Assembly: GCF_000416985.1 (NCBI RefSeq)
Contig: NZ_ATDL01000021.1
Span: forward strand, 186,001 to 250,000
DNA: 64,000 bases
Source: Sphingobacterium paucimobilis HER1398
GTDB taxonomy: Bacteria; Bacteroidota; Bacteroidia; Sphingobacteriales; Sphingobacteriaceae
Direction of reading: 5' to 3'
Shown: positions 38,321-46,547 of the stretch, piece by piece
Layout of the letters: every line of letters starts with the position of its first letter
Numbering within the stretch: position 1 is the stretch's first letter
The notes under the pieces: model-generated
What the model was told of the DNA's origin: nothing
Database searches by the model: none
The model's input: only the letters and a program-made list of their open reading frames with translations
Program-made: the position numbers and the translations under genes

Positions 38321-39214
38321 ATGAAAAAATACATTATTCTTTTACTATATGTAGTCTCTATGTCATGGATACCCTTGATGAGCTACGGACAGCATAGTCT
38401 CAGTTACAATCAATTTGGACAGTTGAGAACTGCCTTTAATGGCTCGCTGAGTTTAATGGATCCAAACGGGGCCGCAACAATCCTCACCAGGCAGCAATGG
38501 GTTGGAATCGATGGTGCCCCCAAATCCTATTGGGTAAGTGGCCATATGGGGATCAAACGTTTCGGGGCGACTGTAGGACTAGATATGAGACAGGTCAGCC
38601 TTGGTGTTGAAAAAGAACGTGAGTTAAGCGCTTATGTGGCTTCGGCCGTGCGTCTTTCAGAAAAGGAATACTTGGGACTATCTCTAGGAGGAGGGATATT
38701 GATGCATACGGGCGAATATTCCAAGTTGGCGCCTTCAGACCCTTTGTTTGCTCAAGATACTCGTACCAATCAAGGTGTTGTAAGTATTAGTACTTCTTAT
38801 TTTAAGGAAGACACTTATTATGTTGGTGTATCCATTCCACGTTTTGTCCTCAACAAGCGTCATCGTGACCAGGATTATCATTTTAGACAAGTATACTATG
38901 CCACAGGTGGGGCGCTATTGCGTATTGATGATGGTTTTCATGTTCGTCCTTCCTTTATTGTGAGCCATATGGAGGGCTCAGGAGCACGATTTGATGTTAA
39001 TGCCTTAGCCTTCTTTGCCCAAAAGTTTGGTATAGGCTTGGGAGTACAGAATAAAGGAGATCTGGCAGGTCTGTTACAGCTTAATATTGGAAATATAGGA
39101 GTGGGATACAGCTATCAGTTTAGCCCTGGCAATGCGGTCAATAGCCAACGGATCTCGAGTAACACCCATGAGGTCGGCTTGCGTTATAGAGTGGGCGGTA
39201 TAAAGATGCTATAA
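38321..39214 (+). CDS. PorP/SprF-family outer-membrane protein (T9SS partner)
   Basis: 297-residue outer-membrane beta-barrel with signal peptide about 1-23 (LMSYGQ). Family features are the opening HSLSYNQFGQLRTAFNGSLS and QQWVGIDGAPKSYWVSGH, and the repeated amphipathic strands to the end (GLRYRVGGIKML). PorP/SprF proteins anchor or help export partner T9SS substrates carrying type B sorting domains; the neighbour 35174-38317 is such a substrate. The stop overlaps by one base an ATG of the next frame, but the next gene more likely starts at 39247. Confidence 0.92.
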   Translation: MKKYIILLLYVVSMSWIPLMSYGQHSLSYNQFGQLRTAFNGSLSLMDPNGAATILTRQQWVGIDGAPKSYWVSGHMGIKRFGATVGLDMRQVSLGVEKERELSAYVASAVRLSEKEYLGLSLGGGILMHTGEYSKLAPSDPLFAQDTRTNQGVVSISTSYFKEDTYYVGVSIPRFVLNKRHRDQDYHFRQVYYATGGALLRIDDGFHVRPSFIVSHMEGSGARFDVNALAFFAQKFGIGLGVQNKGDLAGLLQLNIGNIGVGYSYQFSPGNAVNSQRISSNTHEVGLRYRVGGIKML

Positions 39215-39246
39215 TGTTTACAGGTATTATTGAGAAAAATAAAAAC

Positions 39247-42200
39247 ATGCATAAAATTAAATTAACCTTTATCCTGCTCTGCATCTGGAGCTTTCAGGGC
39301 CTGGCCCAAAATATAGACAACTATCTCTACTCGACCGTTACTTACGGTCTTCAGAGAGAAGTAACTACGGCAATTCCTGCAGGAACCCGAGCTTATAAAG
39401 GAAGAGTGAGTATAGCTATGGCAAAAAAGGGAGCTCAAGCAAATGCTGTGATTGTCAAGGCGGATAAGGATGCAAATAATCAAAAAGGATTGCTTTTGCA
39501 AAAGGAGCTGGAGAAAGCTTGGAAGGTAAAAGTTCCTTTAGTCGACTGGGATGAAGCGAGATCTGGAGATAAGAATATTATACTTTTTGGAGCCGCAAAA
39601 TATAATATGCCCCTACGTGAGCTTGATGCCAATAACTTATTAGGGAATAATGACAGAGGCTATGAGGTACGGACTGTTCCCAATGCTTTGTCGTGGGGCA
39701 AAGACGTGCTATATATCAATGGCAATACGGACGCTGATTTTGACGAAGCGATCAAAATATTGGTCAAAAAATCATCTAAACCAGACAAGATCCCTTATTT
39801 TATAGCGTGTAAGGGGTGGGAGAATGAAGATGCGACCAAGGATCACAAAGTTTTTATTGAAGAACTGTTGGAGCACTACGCTAAGGATGATTCGCGTAGA
39901 AATAATATAGCTTTGGAGACATTCTTGGCAAAGCCTGTGCAAAAGTACAAGATGACAGGTGATGATGCTTATGTAAAGACTTTTGCCGAGATGATGAATA
40001 TGATATTGGAGCGCTATGACAAATATGATGGTCCTAATAAGACACCGCCGACTTTTGAATTTCATATTTTTCCGACGTATATGTATACAGTCGAAAACTC
40101 GAAAGCTTTTTCGGATACGGATCGGTTGAAGGCCATTGAGTTTATGCGACGTATAGCCGAAGAGTCAATGAATTTTTGGGAGATGGTAGCGCCCATGAAG
40201 TTCTATGATGAAGGTACTAAAGGTTATATTACCAATCACTCTTGTTTTGCTTCGAGGACTGTCGCTGCTTCTGCTCGATATCTGTTGACGAGATACGATT
40301 ATCAACCTGCGCGCTATTGGAAGGAAGTCGCAGATAATGGGTTTGATGGCGTGGCGCCACATCCCTATTCGCCTGAAGATGCAGCAGGTTATCAATATCT
40401 GGTGTATCGTATATTTATAGACTATGCTATTGTGAGCGGTCGGTATAAACTTGATTTTTTCAAATCACCATTGTTCCAGGGATATTTGCGCTTTGCAAAG
40501 GCTCAGTACAACCATCTTGGCTACTTGGCAGGATATGGCGATGCCAATGCGTTGGGACACTATAGTTCACATCCATTCCTCAAACAGGCTATCGATCTTT
40601 TTGATGATGAAGAAGCTAAGTATATCCTGAAGCTAATCAATAGAAACAATGCCGGTAAGGGGATTGAGACACCGATAGATATGGCTTCTCCGGGGGCAGA
40701 TACGCATGGGCTGAGCTATTTCACTTTAGATGAATTCAAACAGACCCAATACAAAATAAAAGGATTGTTCAATAGACCCTTATTGGATAAGGCTATATTC
40801 AGGAGTGGTTGGGATGATAAGGCTGATTTCCTAACAGTTACTGGGATTAATGGTGATGGGCGTAACCATGGTCACTTTGATGCAAATGGCCTTGCTCAAT
40901 ATATGGTGGGCGATAGGGTGTGGTTATGGGAGGGAGATTACATCCGTAAATTTCCAGAAGACCACAATTCCATGGTAGTGAATAGGGATGGAAAGCACTT
41001 TGATTTTAGTCGTAACTTTAAAGTAAGGAATAAAGCCGCTGCCTCCCAGGTACGAGCCTCTTTAGAAAGCAGTAATAAGCAGCAATCTCTATTGTCGTTG
41101 CAGTTGGAACAGTATAATGGTGTCAATTGGACCCGAAATATTAATTACCTTGCTCGCAAGGGGCTTTGGATCATTGACGAAGTCGATGTGCTGACGCCTG
41201 GTAGTTATGGAATTGAGATTTCTTGGAAAAGTGTGGGAAACATGCAGGTCAAGGATCAAGCAGTGCAGTTGACACAGAAAAATTTGAATGATGGCATTCC
41301 TTATAACTTCTTTATTGTTGAAGGAAGTGGAGCGACGCGCTTTACAAAGACATTTTTTGAAAGTGGTGTGGGGCGTAAAGATGGTAACCTCATGGGGTAC
41401 CAAAAGTCATTCGATCTGAACAGTCGACAAGTGGTGCAGCGCAAACAGGGGGCTTACAAGAAAGGAGATAAGTTGTATTATGTAAACTTTATGCATGCTG
41501 TAGAGGGAGAGAATCCGGTAGCTCCTCGTATCCATCAATTGGCGGGCCATGTATATGCCGTACAATCTGGATCAGAATATCATCTCGCCATTATTGGAAA
41601 GTATGTGGATAAAGATGTGGAAATAGATGCTGATCGGTGTTTTATGGGGCCAGAAGGAATATTGGCCTCAGGGGCGCGTACCGTAAAAATTGGAGACTAT
41701 ATATGGACATCAGAAACAGCAAGAGATATTGTTATCGATGCTAAAGAATTGCTTAGCGGGCCTTATTTAACAGTTCTCCGTACACAATTTTTAAAGGGTG
41801 TACAATTACAACCATCCAATCCTGTTCGTGTTGAAACAGCGGAAAGTAAGATTGCTACAATCAAAACACTGAATAGTAACATCTCCTATCTGGCAAAGCA
41901 GGGGAAAGAGATAGCGGTGGGTACTGGTAATGGAACTTTTGTCCTTATGGATGAAAAAGGGAATACGCTTTTTGAACATCAATTTGCTAAGGAGATTACA
42001 GCGATAGCTCCTATACAAACCGGAAAAGGAACAAAATGGGCTATTGCTGTTTTTCCGGAAAATCTAGACGATGCCAAGGCAATGGTATATCTGGTCGATG
42101 AGAACAGGAAAATAGCCTGGTCCAAGCCTATAGCTCCTTGGCATAGGCGATTTGGTACGGTGACTACGATGTTTCCTGCAAAATTGGATACCCAAGGGGA

Positions 42201-42891
42201 TTTAGCTTTGATCGTGGGATCCCAAGGGTGGCACTATTATGCTTTTTCACCAACGACAGGCGAACTTATTTGGCGTTGTCCCATTACCCATGGAGCTACA
42301 GTAGGCGCTGCAGGAGATATGGATGGTGACGGATTCGATGATATTGCCATAGGAGCCGAATACTATTACCATCAATTAGCTAATCATAAAGGACAACCCT
42401 CTAAAGCATTTTCTGCTTCACCATGGAACTATTCGGTTGTTATTAAGGATTTGGATGGTGACGGGAAAAAAGAAGCTGTATTTGGAAGGGGTGACGGTTG
42501 GTTATATGTCAATGTTCCTGAAGGAAACAGCTTTAAGACTTGGCGGGCGAATGTTGGCGGACGCCCCATTGCTATTGTAGATGTGGAGGACGGTGAGACC
42601 AAGTTGGCTACTGCAACAGAGATGGGGGATGTGGTCTACTTGGATGGCGCAGGTAAGGTCTTGAAATATGTAAAGCTACCTGCACAATTGACTGACTTGA
42701 AGATACAGGGGGATAAACTTTTTGCGACGTGTATCGATGGGTTTGGTTATGTATTAAATACGGCAGGACAGGTATTGGGTAAGTATCCTTATCAACAGGA
42801 TGTCAATTCATTATATCAACCCAAGATTGCAGCGGATGGAGGAGTAGCTTCTTTCTTCTCTGGAAGGAATATTTACGCCATTGGTTTATAG
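39247..42891 (+). CDS. Heparinase II/III-like protein with C-terminal propeller, copy 2
   Basis: 1214-residue paralogue of 31449-35117, collinear over the whole length: signal peptide about 1-21 (FQGLAQ), toroid, heparinase II/III-like sandwich with the same DGRNHGHFDANG motif, and a C-terminal propeller with DMDGDGFDD and DLDGDGKKE loops. An upstream in-frame ATG at 39214 would add 11 polar residues before the signal peptide, so 39247 was chosen. The copies differ throughout, mainly at surface positions, while keeping the putative active-site segment, which suggests an old duplication with both enzymes still used, perhaps on differently substituted stretches of one polysaccharide. Confidence 0.75.
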   Translation: MHKIKLTFILLCIWSFQGLAQNIDNYLYSTVTYGLQREVTTAIPAGTRAYKGRVSIAMAKKGAQANAVIVKADKDANNQKGLLLQKELEKAWKVKVPLVDWDEARSGDKNIILFGAAKYNMPLRELDANNLLGNNDRGYEVRTVPNALSWGKDVLYINGNTDADFDEAIKILVKKSSKPDKIPYFIACKGWENEDATKDHKVFIEELLEHYAKDDSRRNNIALETFLAKPVQKYKMTGDDAYVKTFAEMMNMILERYDKYDGPNKTPPTFEFHIFPTYMYTVENSKAFSDTDRLKAIEFMRRIAEESMNFWEMVAPMKFYDEGTKGYITNHSCFASRTVAASARYLLTRYDYQPARYWKEVADNGFDGVAPHPYSPEDAAGYQYLVYRIFIDYAIVSGRYKLDFFKSPLFQGYLRFAKAQYNHLGYLAGYGDANALGHYSSHPFLKQAIDLFDDEEAKYILKLINRNNAGKGIETPIDMASPGADTHGLSYFTLDEFKQTQYKIKGLFNRPLLDKAIFRSGWDDKADFLTVTGINGDGRNHGHFDANGLAQYMVGDRVWLWEGDYIRKFPEDHNSMVVNRDGKHFDFSRNFKVRNKAAASQVRASLESSNKQQSLLSLQLEQYNGVNWTRNINYLARKGLWIIDEVDVLTPGSYGIEISWKSVGNMQVKDQAVQLTQKNLNDGIPYNFFIVEGSGATRFTKTFFESGVGRKDGNLMGYQKSFDLNSRQVVQRKQGAYKKGDKLYYVNFMHAVEGENPVAPRIHQLAGHVYAVQSGSEYHLAIIGKYVDKDVEIDADRCFMGPEGILASGARTVKIGDYIWTSETARDIVIDAKELLSGPYLTVLRTQFLKGVQLQPSNPVRVETAESKIATIKTLNSNISYLAKQGKEIAVGTGNGTFVLMDEKGNTLFEHQFAKEITAIAPIQTGKGTKWAIAVFPENLDDAKAMVYLVDENRKIAWSKPIAPWHRRFGTVTTMFPAKLDTQGDLALIVGSQGWHYYAFSPTTGELIWRCPITHGATVGAAGDMDGDGFDDIAIGAEYYYHQLANHKGQPSKAFSASPWNYSVVIKDLDGDGKKEAVFGRGDGWLYVNVPEGNSFKTWRANVGGRPIAIVDVEDGETKLATATEMGDVVYLDGAGKVLKYVKLPAQLTDLKIQGDKLFATCIDGFGYVLNTAGQVLGKYPYQQDVNSLYQPKIAADGGVASFFSGRNIYAIGL

Positions 42892-42917
42892 TTGTGTAGA
42901 TACTAAATTTGGAACGA

Positions 42918-44285
42918 ATGATAATCAATAAAAGAATGAACTTAAAGACTGTATTAGTAGCAGTTGTGCTGGCGACAGGGCTATCTATCGCGTGGTCACC
43001 TTTGCAGGCACAACATAATCTCGCAGGTATCGATGTAGAAGAGCCGAAGGTTGTAAAAACAGATGGAGTAGAATTTGCTGTTTTACCCGATAAGAAAGAT
43101 TGGATCTATAAAATTGGCGAAAAGCCAATGTTTAAAATAAAGCTGTTCGTTGACGGAGAGCCTGTTGCTAATGCAAATATGACGTATATGGTAGGAATGG
43201 AGAAAATGGAACCTATTTCTAAAGGGACGATTTCCTTAGAGCAAGGTTATGCCGAGCTTCCCGGAGAAGTGGTCAGTACCGCTGGTTTTCTTCGTTGTGA
43301 CGTACGTGTACGTGTAAAGGATAAGATTTATAAGTCAGTAGCGACTGTAGCTTTTGAACCTGAAACCATTAAACCTACGGTAGTGATGCCTACCGATTTT
43401 AAAGCTTTTTGGGCAGAGGCAATTGCTAAGTCAAAGACGACTCCACTAAATACAAAGCTCACTCCAATATCGGATAGAAGCACGAGTGATGTAGATGTTT
43501 ACCAGGTTGAATATCAGTTTTATAATGATGGAGTAAAGAGCTTTTTTGGTGTGTTGTCGATTCCTAAGAAGGAAGGAAAGTATCCAGCTATTATTCGTTT
43601 TCCGGGAGCTGGGTGGGCGCCGCTTGGAGGGGATCCCGGTACAGCAGCAAAGGGATTTATAACACTGGATCTATATATTCATGGTAAACCTGTCATCCAT
43701 GATAAAGCTTTCTATGCGGACCTACAGGTTAATGAGTTAAAGGATTACCAATATAAAGGTATTGCCAATAGAGACTCTTTTTATTACAAAAATGTGGTAT
43801 TGGGTTGTGTGCGTTCGGTAGATTTAGTTTATTCCTTACCGCAATTCGACGGTAAGAATGTTGGCGGCTGGGGTTCCAGTCAGGGTGGAGCATTGTCCAT
43901 TATTACCACCTCTCTGGAAAAACGGATCAATTATATGGTCGCATTGTGTCCAGCTATGTGTGATTTCACAGGATATCTGAATAACAGAGCAGGAGGATGG
44001 CCTCATTTCTTTACCAAGCCAGAATTGTATAAGGACAATCAAGAGACCGTAATGAAGAGTTTGTCTTATTTTGATGTGGTCAATTTCGCTAAAGACATTA
44101 GTGTCCCGGCCTATTTATCATGGGGATTCAACGATGTTACAACCCCACCGACGACCTGTTTTGCCGCTTATAATGCAATACAATCTCCAAAGCAGTTGTA
44201 TATTATACCTGAGGGGGAACATAAAATATATCCAGCACAACGCACCAAAACCTACGCTTGGCTGACAAAAAATCTTGTGAAATAA
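42918..44285 (+). CDS. CE7-type acetyl esterase, copy 2
   Basis: About 455 residues; paralogue of 30119-31432. Signal peptide (ending SPLQAQ), N-terminal beta domain (about 45-150) and the CE7 hydrolase with S321 in GSSQGG, D406 in GFNDVTTPP and H435 in GEHKIYP, spacings 85 and 29. Starts are possible at TTG 42909, ATG 42918 or ATG 42936; 42918 is a compromise and 42936 gives an equally good signal peptide. It closes PUL C: a terminator follows 20 nt after the stop. With the lyase before it, it mirrors the esterase-lyase order at 30119-35117. Confidence 0.88.
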   Translation: MIINKRMNLKTVLVAVVLATGLSIAWSPLQAQHNLAGIDVEEPKVVKTDGVEFAVLPDKKDWIYKIGEKPMFKIKLFVDGEPVANANMTYMVGMEKMEPISKGTISLEQGYAELPGEVVSTAGFLRCDVRVRVKDKIYKSVATVAFEPETIKPTVVMPTDFKAFWAEAIAKSKTTPLNTKLTPISDRSTSDVDVYQVEYQFYNDGVKSFFGVLSIPKKEGKYPAIIRFPGAGWAPLGGDPGTAAKGFITLDLYIHGKPVIHDKAFYADLQVNELKDYQYKGIANRDSFYYKNVVLGCVRSVDLVYSLPQFDGKNVGGWGSSQGGALSIITTSLEKRINYMVALCPAMCDFTGYLNNRAGGWPHFFTKPELYKDNQETVMKSLSYFDVVNFAKDISVPAYLSWGFNDVTTPPTTCFAAYNAIQSPKQLYIIPEGEHKIYPAQRTKTYAWLTKNLVK

Positions 44286-44305
44286 TAAATAATAAGTGAA
44301 GTTAG

Positions 44306-44339
44306 GCCCTTGGTAACTCGTTTTATCAGGGGCTTTTTT
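44306..44339 (+). terminator. Rho-independent terminator of PUL C
   Basis: Stem GCCCTTGGTAA / TTATCAGGGGC with two G-T type pairs and a short loop, followed by six T and a longer T-rich stretch. Confidence 0.85.
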
Positions 44340-44431
44340 ATTTATTTTTTTCTTTCACACTTGTTTTTTCTTATACTTGACATCTAAAATGTTACACTAA
44401 CTAATCTGGACACGGATAAACTACTCATATT

Positions 44432-45010
44432 TTGAATAGGGAAGATCTTGAAATGGTACAGGCGATCAATGATGCTGATCCCATAGCTTTTAAAAAGCTA
44501 TTCGACAGCTATTGGAAAAAAGTGTACCGTATGGCTCTTCAGAAACTTCCCCGAGAAGAAGATGCTTCGGATATAACCCAAGACGTGTTTTATATTATAT
44601 GGAAAAATAGAGGATATTGGCATGTGAAGACTAATATACAGGGGTATCTATTATCTATGTTGAGGCATAAGATATATGATTTCTATGCACAGAGAGACAA
44701 GTTTCCGATTTTCGTTCCTCTTGATGAACAGGAAGAATATTGGGATTATAGCTTCCGCGAAGGTGAGGAGGATGATTTTTCGGAAGAAAACCAATTGGTA
44801 AAGAAGGAAATAGATGCTATGCCTGATAAGATGCGGGAAGTGTTTCTATTGAGCCGTTTTGAAAATCTTTCTGCCCAACAGATCGCCGACAAACTGGGTA
44901 TATCGGTACAAACAGTGAGAAACCAAATCTCATCTGCTTTGAAACGTTTAAAGCTGCGGTTTGGAGATAAAGTTACTTGGTTGCTGTTTTTGTTTTTCAT
45001 TAAGTTTTAA
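44432..45010 (+). CDS. ECF (FecI-like) RNA polymerase sigma factor, operon D
   Basis: 192-residue sigma factor: region 2 about 18-90 (AFKKLFDSYWKKVYRMAL, ASDITQDVFYIIW) and region 4 about 125-180 with helix-turn-helix LSAQQIADKLGISVQTVRNQ. It starts with TTG at 44432; an ATG at 44453 (MVQAIND) is the alternative and would remove seven residues before the domain. As in the first sigma factor, the C-terminus is hydrophobic (VTWLLFLFFIKF). Its FecR partner lies unusually far away (469 nt), separated by a repeat element that begins 5 nt after the stop. Confidence 0.9.
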   Translation: MNREDLEMVQAINDADPIAFKKLFDSYWKKVYRMALQKLPREEDASDITQDVFYIIWKNRGYWHVKTNIQGYLLSMLRHKIYDFYAQRDKFPIFVPLDEQEEYWDYSFREGEEDDFSEENQLVKKEIDAMPDKMREVFLLSRFENLSAQQIADKLGISVQTVRNQISSALKRLKLRFGDKVTWLLFLFFIKF

Positions 45011-45014
45011 AAGG

Positions 45015-45366
45015 TGCGCCTCTCTGCCGGCGCGGGGCATGTTCGTTTCCTCTGGAGGTTGCTACGCAATTTTTCTTGATAAAAAGGAACAAGCGATCAA
45101 TAATCAACACGTGAAAAGGCGACCTTGTAACATATGGAGACTAAGGCCATAAAGCTATCACAGATTATCGTACATATTGCAGTAACCAAGGATTTCCAGT
45201 CTATGGGTGGGCAGTGTTGCGGCGACCTAGGAAACCGCACGTATAGCTTTATGTGCCGTGATGAACATAGGTTACACAGTCTTGACTCTTTGCTTCTTTC
45301 TCGTTCAAGGAGAAAGAAGAGCCCTGTCGCGGCTCGAGCGACAAGATGATGTTGATTTTAATCCTT
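45015..45366 (+). repeat. MITE-like intergenic element, copy 3 (internally deleted)
   Basis: Occupies most of the 45011-45479 gap; no gene is seen. It starts and ends like copy 2 but lacks 205 nt between its GATAAAAAG and GAACAAGCG segments; in copy 2 both edges of that segment carry AAG, which would allow a short-homology deletion. The hairpin stem is CTTCTTTCTC (45293-45302) with GAGAAAGAAG (45310-45319). Copy 1 is its near-identical inverted counterpart. From 45367 to 45479 there is only A/T-rich sequence that may hold the fecR promoter. Confidence 0.8.
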
Positions 45367-45479
45367 CCTTAAGCACCATATACCTCACTTTTCTACAAAG
45401 AATAAAAAAATAAAAATATTTCATTCCTACATAGTATGTTTTCAAAAAAAGACAGACTATACCTATAGAACTCAAAAAT

Positions 45480-46508
45480 ATGATGCTATCCAATAGGCCA
45501 AATAAGTATAAAAAGGAAGAACTGTGGAGAGGAATTGTTGCCAAAGCTCAGCAGGATGGAGATTACAGTCTCGATAGTATTGTCGATGCGAAGGTCGTTC
45601 CTTTTTATAGGAACCAATGGGCTGTAGCTGCTGCAGTAATGGTATTGTTTCTGTCCGTATCGGTATGGATGTATCGTAGTGCTACGAATCATCAGTATCT
45701 CGGCGAAAATCAGTTGAGAGAGGTTTTTGCGGATGCAGGCACGCTATCAAAGCTCGTGCTATCCAATGGAGACACCATTTTATTGGATGACCAAAATGGG
45801 TTAGATACTAATATTGCCTATTTGGCCATTGCCGATCAAGTCTTGGATTTTCGGAAGCTACATCAAGAGGATTTACTTGATCAGGAACAAATTGTAGAGA
45901 CTGCGCGAGGAAAGCAACTGCGGATTATACTTTCTGATGGTACTGCAGTATGGCTTAACGCTTCTTCAAAGATTGTTTTTCCTGCTCGTTTTCAAGGTGA
46001 CAGGCGGGAGGTAACGATTGATGGAGAAGCGTATTTTGAAGTTGCACATAATCGGAAGTCACCATTTATCGTAAAAACAGATGGGCAGCAAGTACGGGTG
46101 CTGGGTACTCATTTTAATATCAGGCAATATAAAGAAGAAGGAACAAAGGCGGTCACTTTACTAGAGGGGGCAGTACAAGTGACCAGTGCTGATAAAAGTA
46201 GTAGACCTGTTGTATTAAAGCCTGCTGAGCAGTTTATTCAGTTGGATGGAAAGACAGGACCTATTGTACAGACGTTGAGTAATCCGGGAGCGGTGATAGC
46301 CTGGAAAGACGGAGATTTCTATTTTGATGATGCTGATGCAGAGACTATTGTTAAGGAGTTGGAGCGATGGTATCCTGTGTCGATCGGTATAAAGCAGCAA
46401 GATACAACCAAGAAAATATCTGGACGTATCAAACGAACGGATTCGATGAAAGAAGTCGTTGATATGCTTCGATTCTTTGATATCGAAATACAAGTCGAAA
46501 AAAACTAA
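45480..46508 (+). CDS. FecR-family anti-sigma factor, operon D
   Basis: 342-residue membrane regulator: short cytoplasmic part (1-45), one membrane helix (about 46-65, WAVAAAVMVLFLSVSVWM), FecR domain about 137-240 (LSDGTAVWLNASSKIVF, DGEAYFEVAHN, VRVLGTHFNI) and C-terminal DUF4974/STN-like domain about 270-340. It pairs with the sigma factor at 44432 and with the STN domain of the receptor 39 nt downstream. Two ATGs in a row (45480, 45483) are both possible starts. Confidence 0.92.
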   Translation: MMLSNRPNKYKKEELWRGIVAKAQQDGDYSLDSIVDAKVVPFYRNQWAVAAAVMVLFLSVSVWMYRSATNHQYLGENQLREVFADAGTLSKLVLSNGDTILLDDQNGLDTNIAYLAIADQVLDFRKLHQEDLLDQEQIVETARGKQLRIILSDGTAVWLNASSKIVFPARFQGDRREVTIDGEAYFEVAHNRKSPFIVKTDGQQVRVLGTHFNIRQYKEEGTKAVTLLEGAVQVTSADKSSRPVVLKPAEQFIQLDGKTGPIVQTLSNPGAVIAWKDGDFYFDDADAETIVKELERWYPVSIGIKQQDTTKKISGRIKRTDSMKEVVDMLRFFDIEIQVEKN

Positions 46509-46547
46509 CAATCAATTAATTATAATTTATTTAACCTCAAAACCATT

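Noticed and set aside
39214..39246. Translational coupling start of the second lyase gene at an ATG overlapping the PorP/SprF stop
   Set aside because: It would put eleven polar residues before the signal peptide; the ATG at 39247 gives a standard signal.
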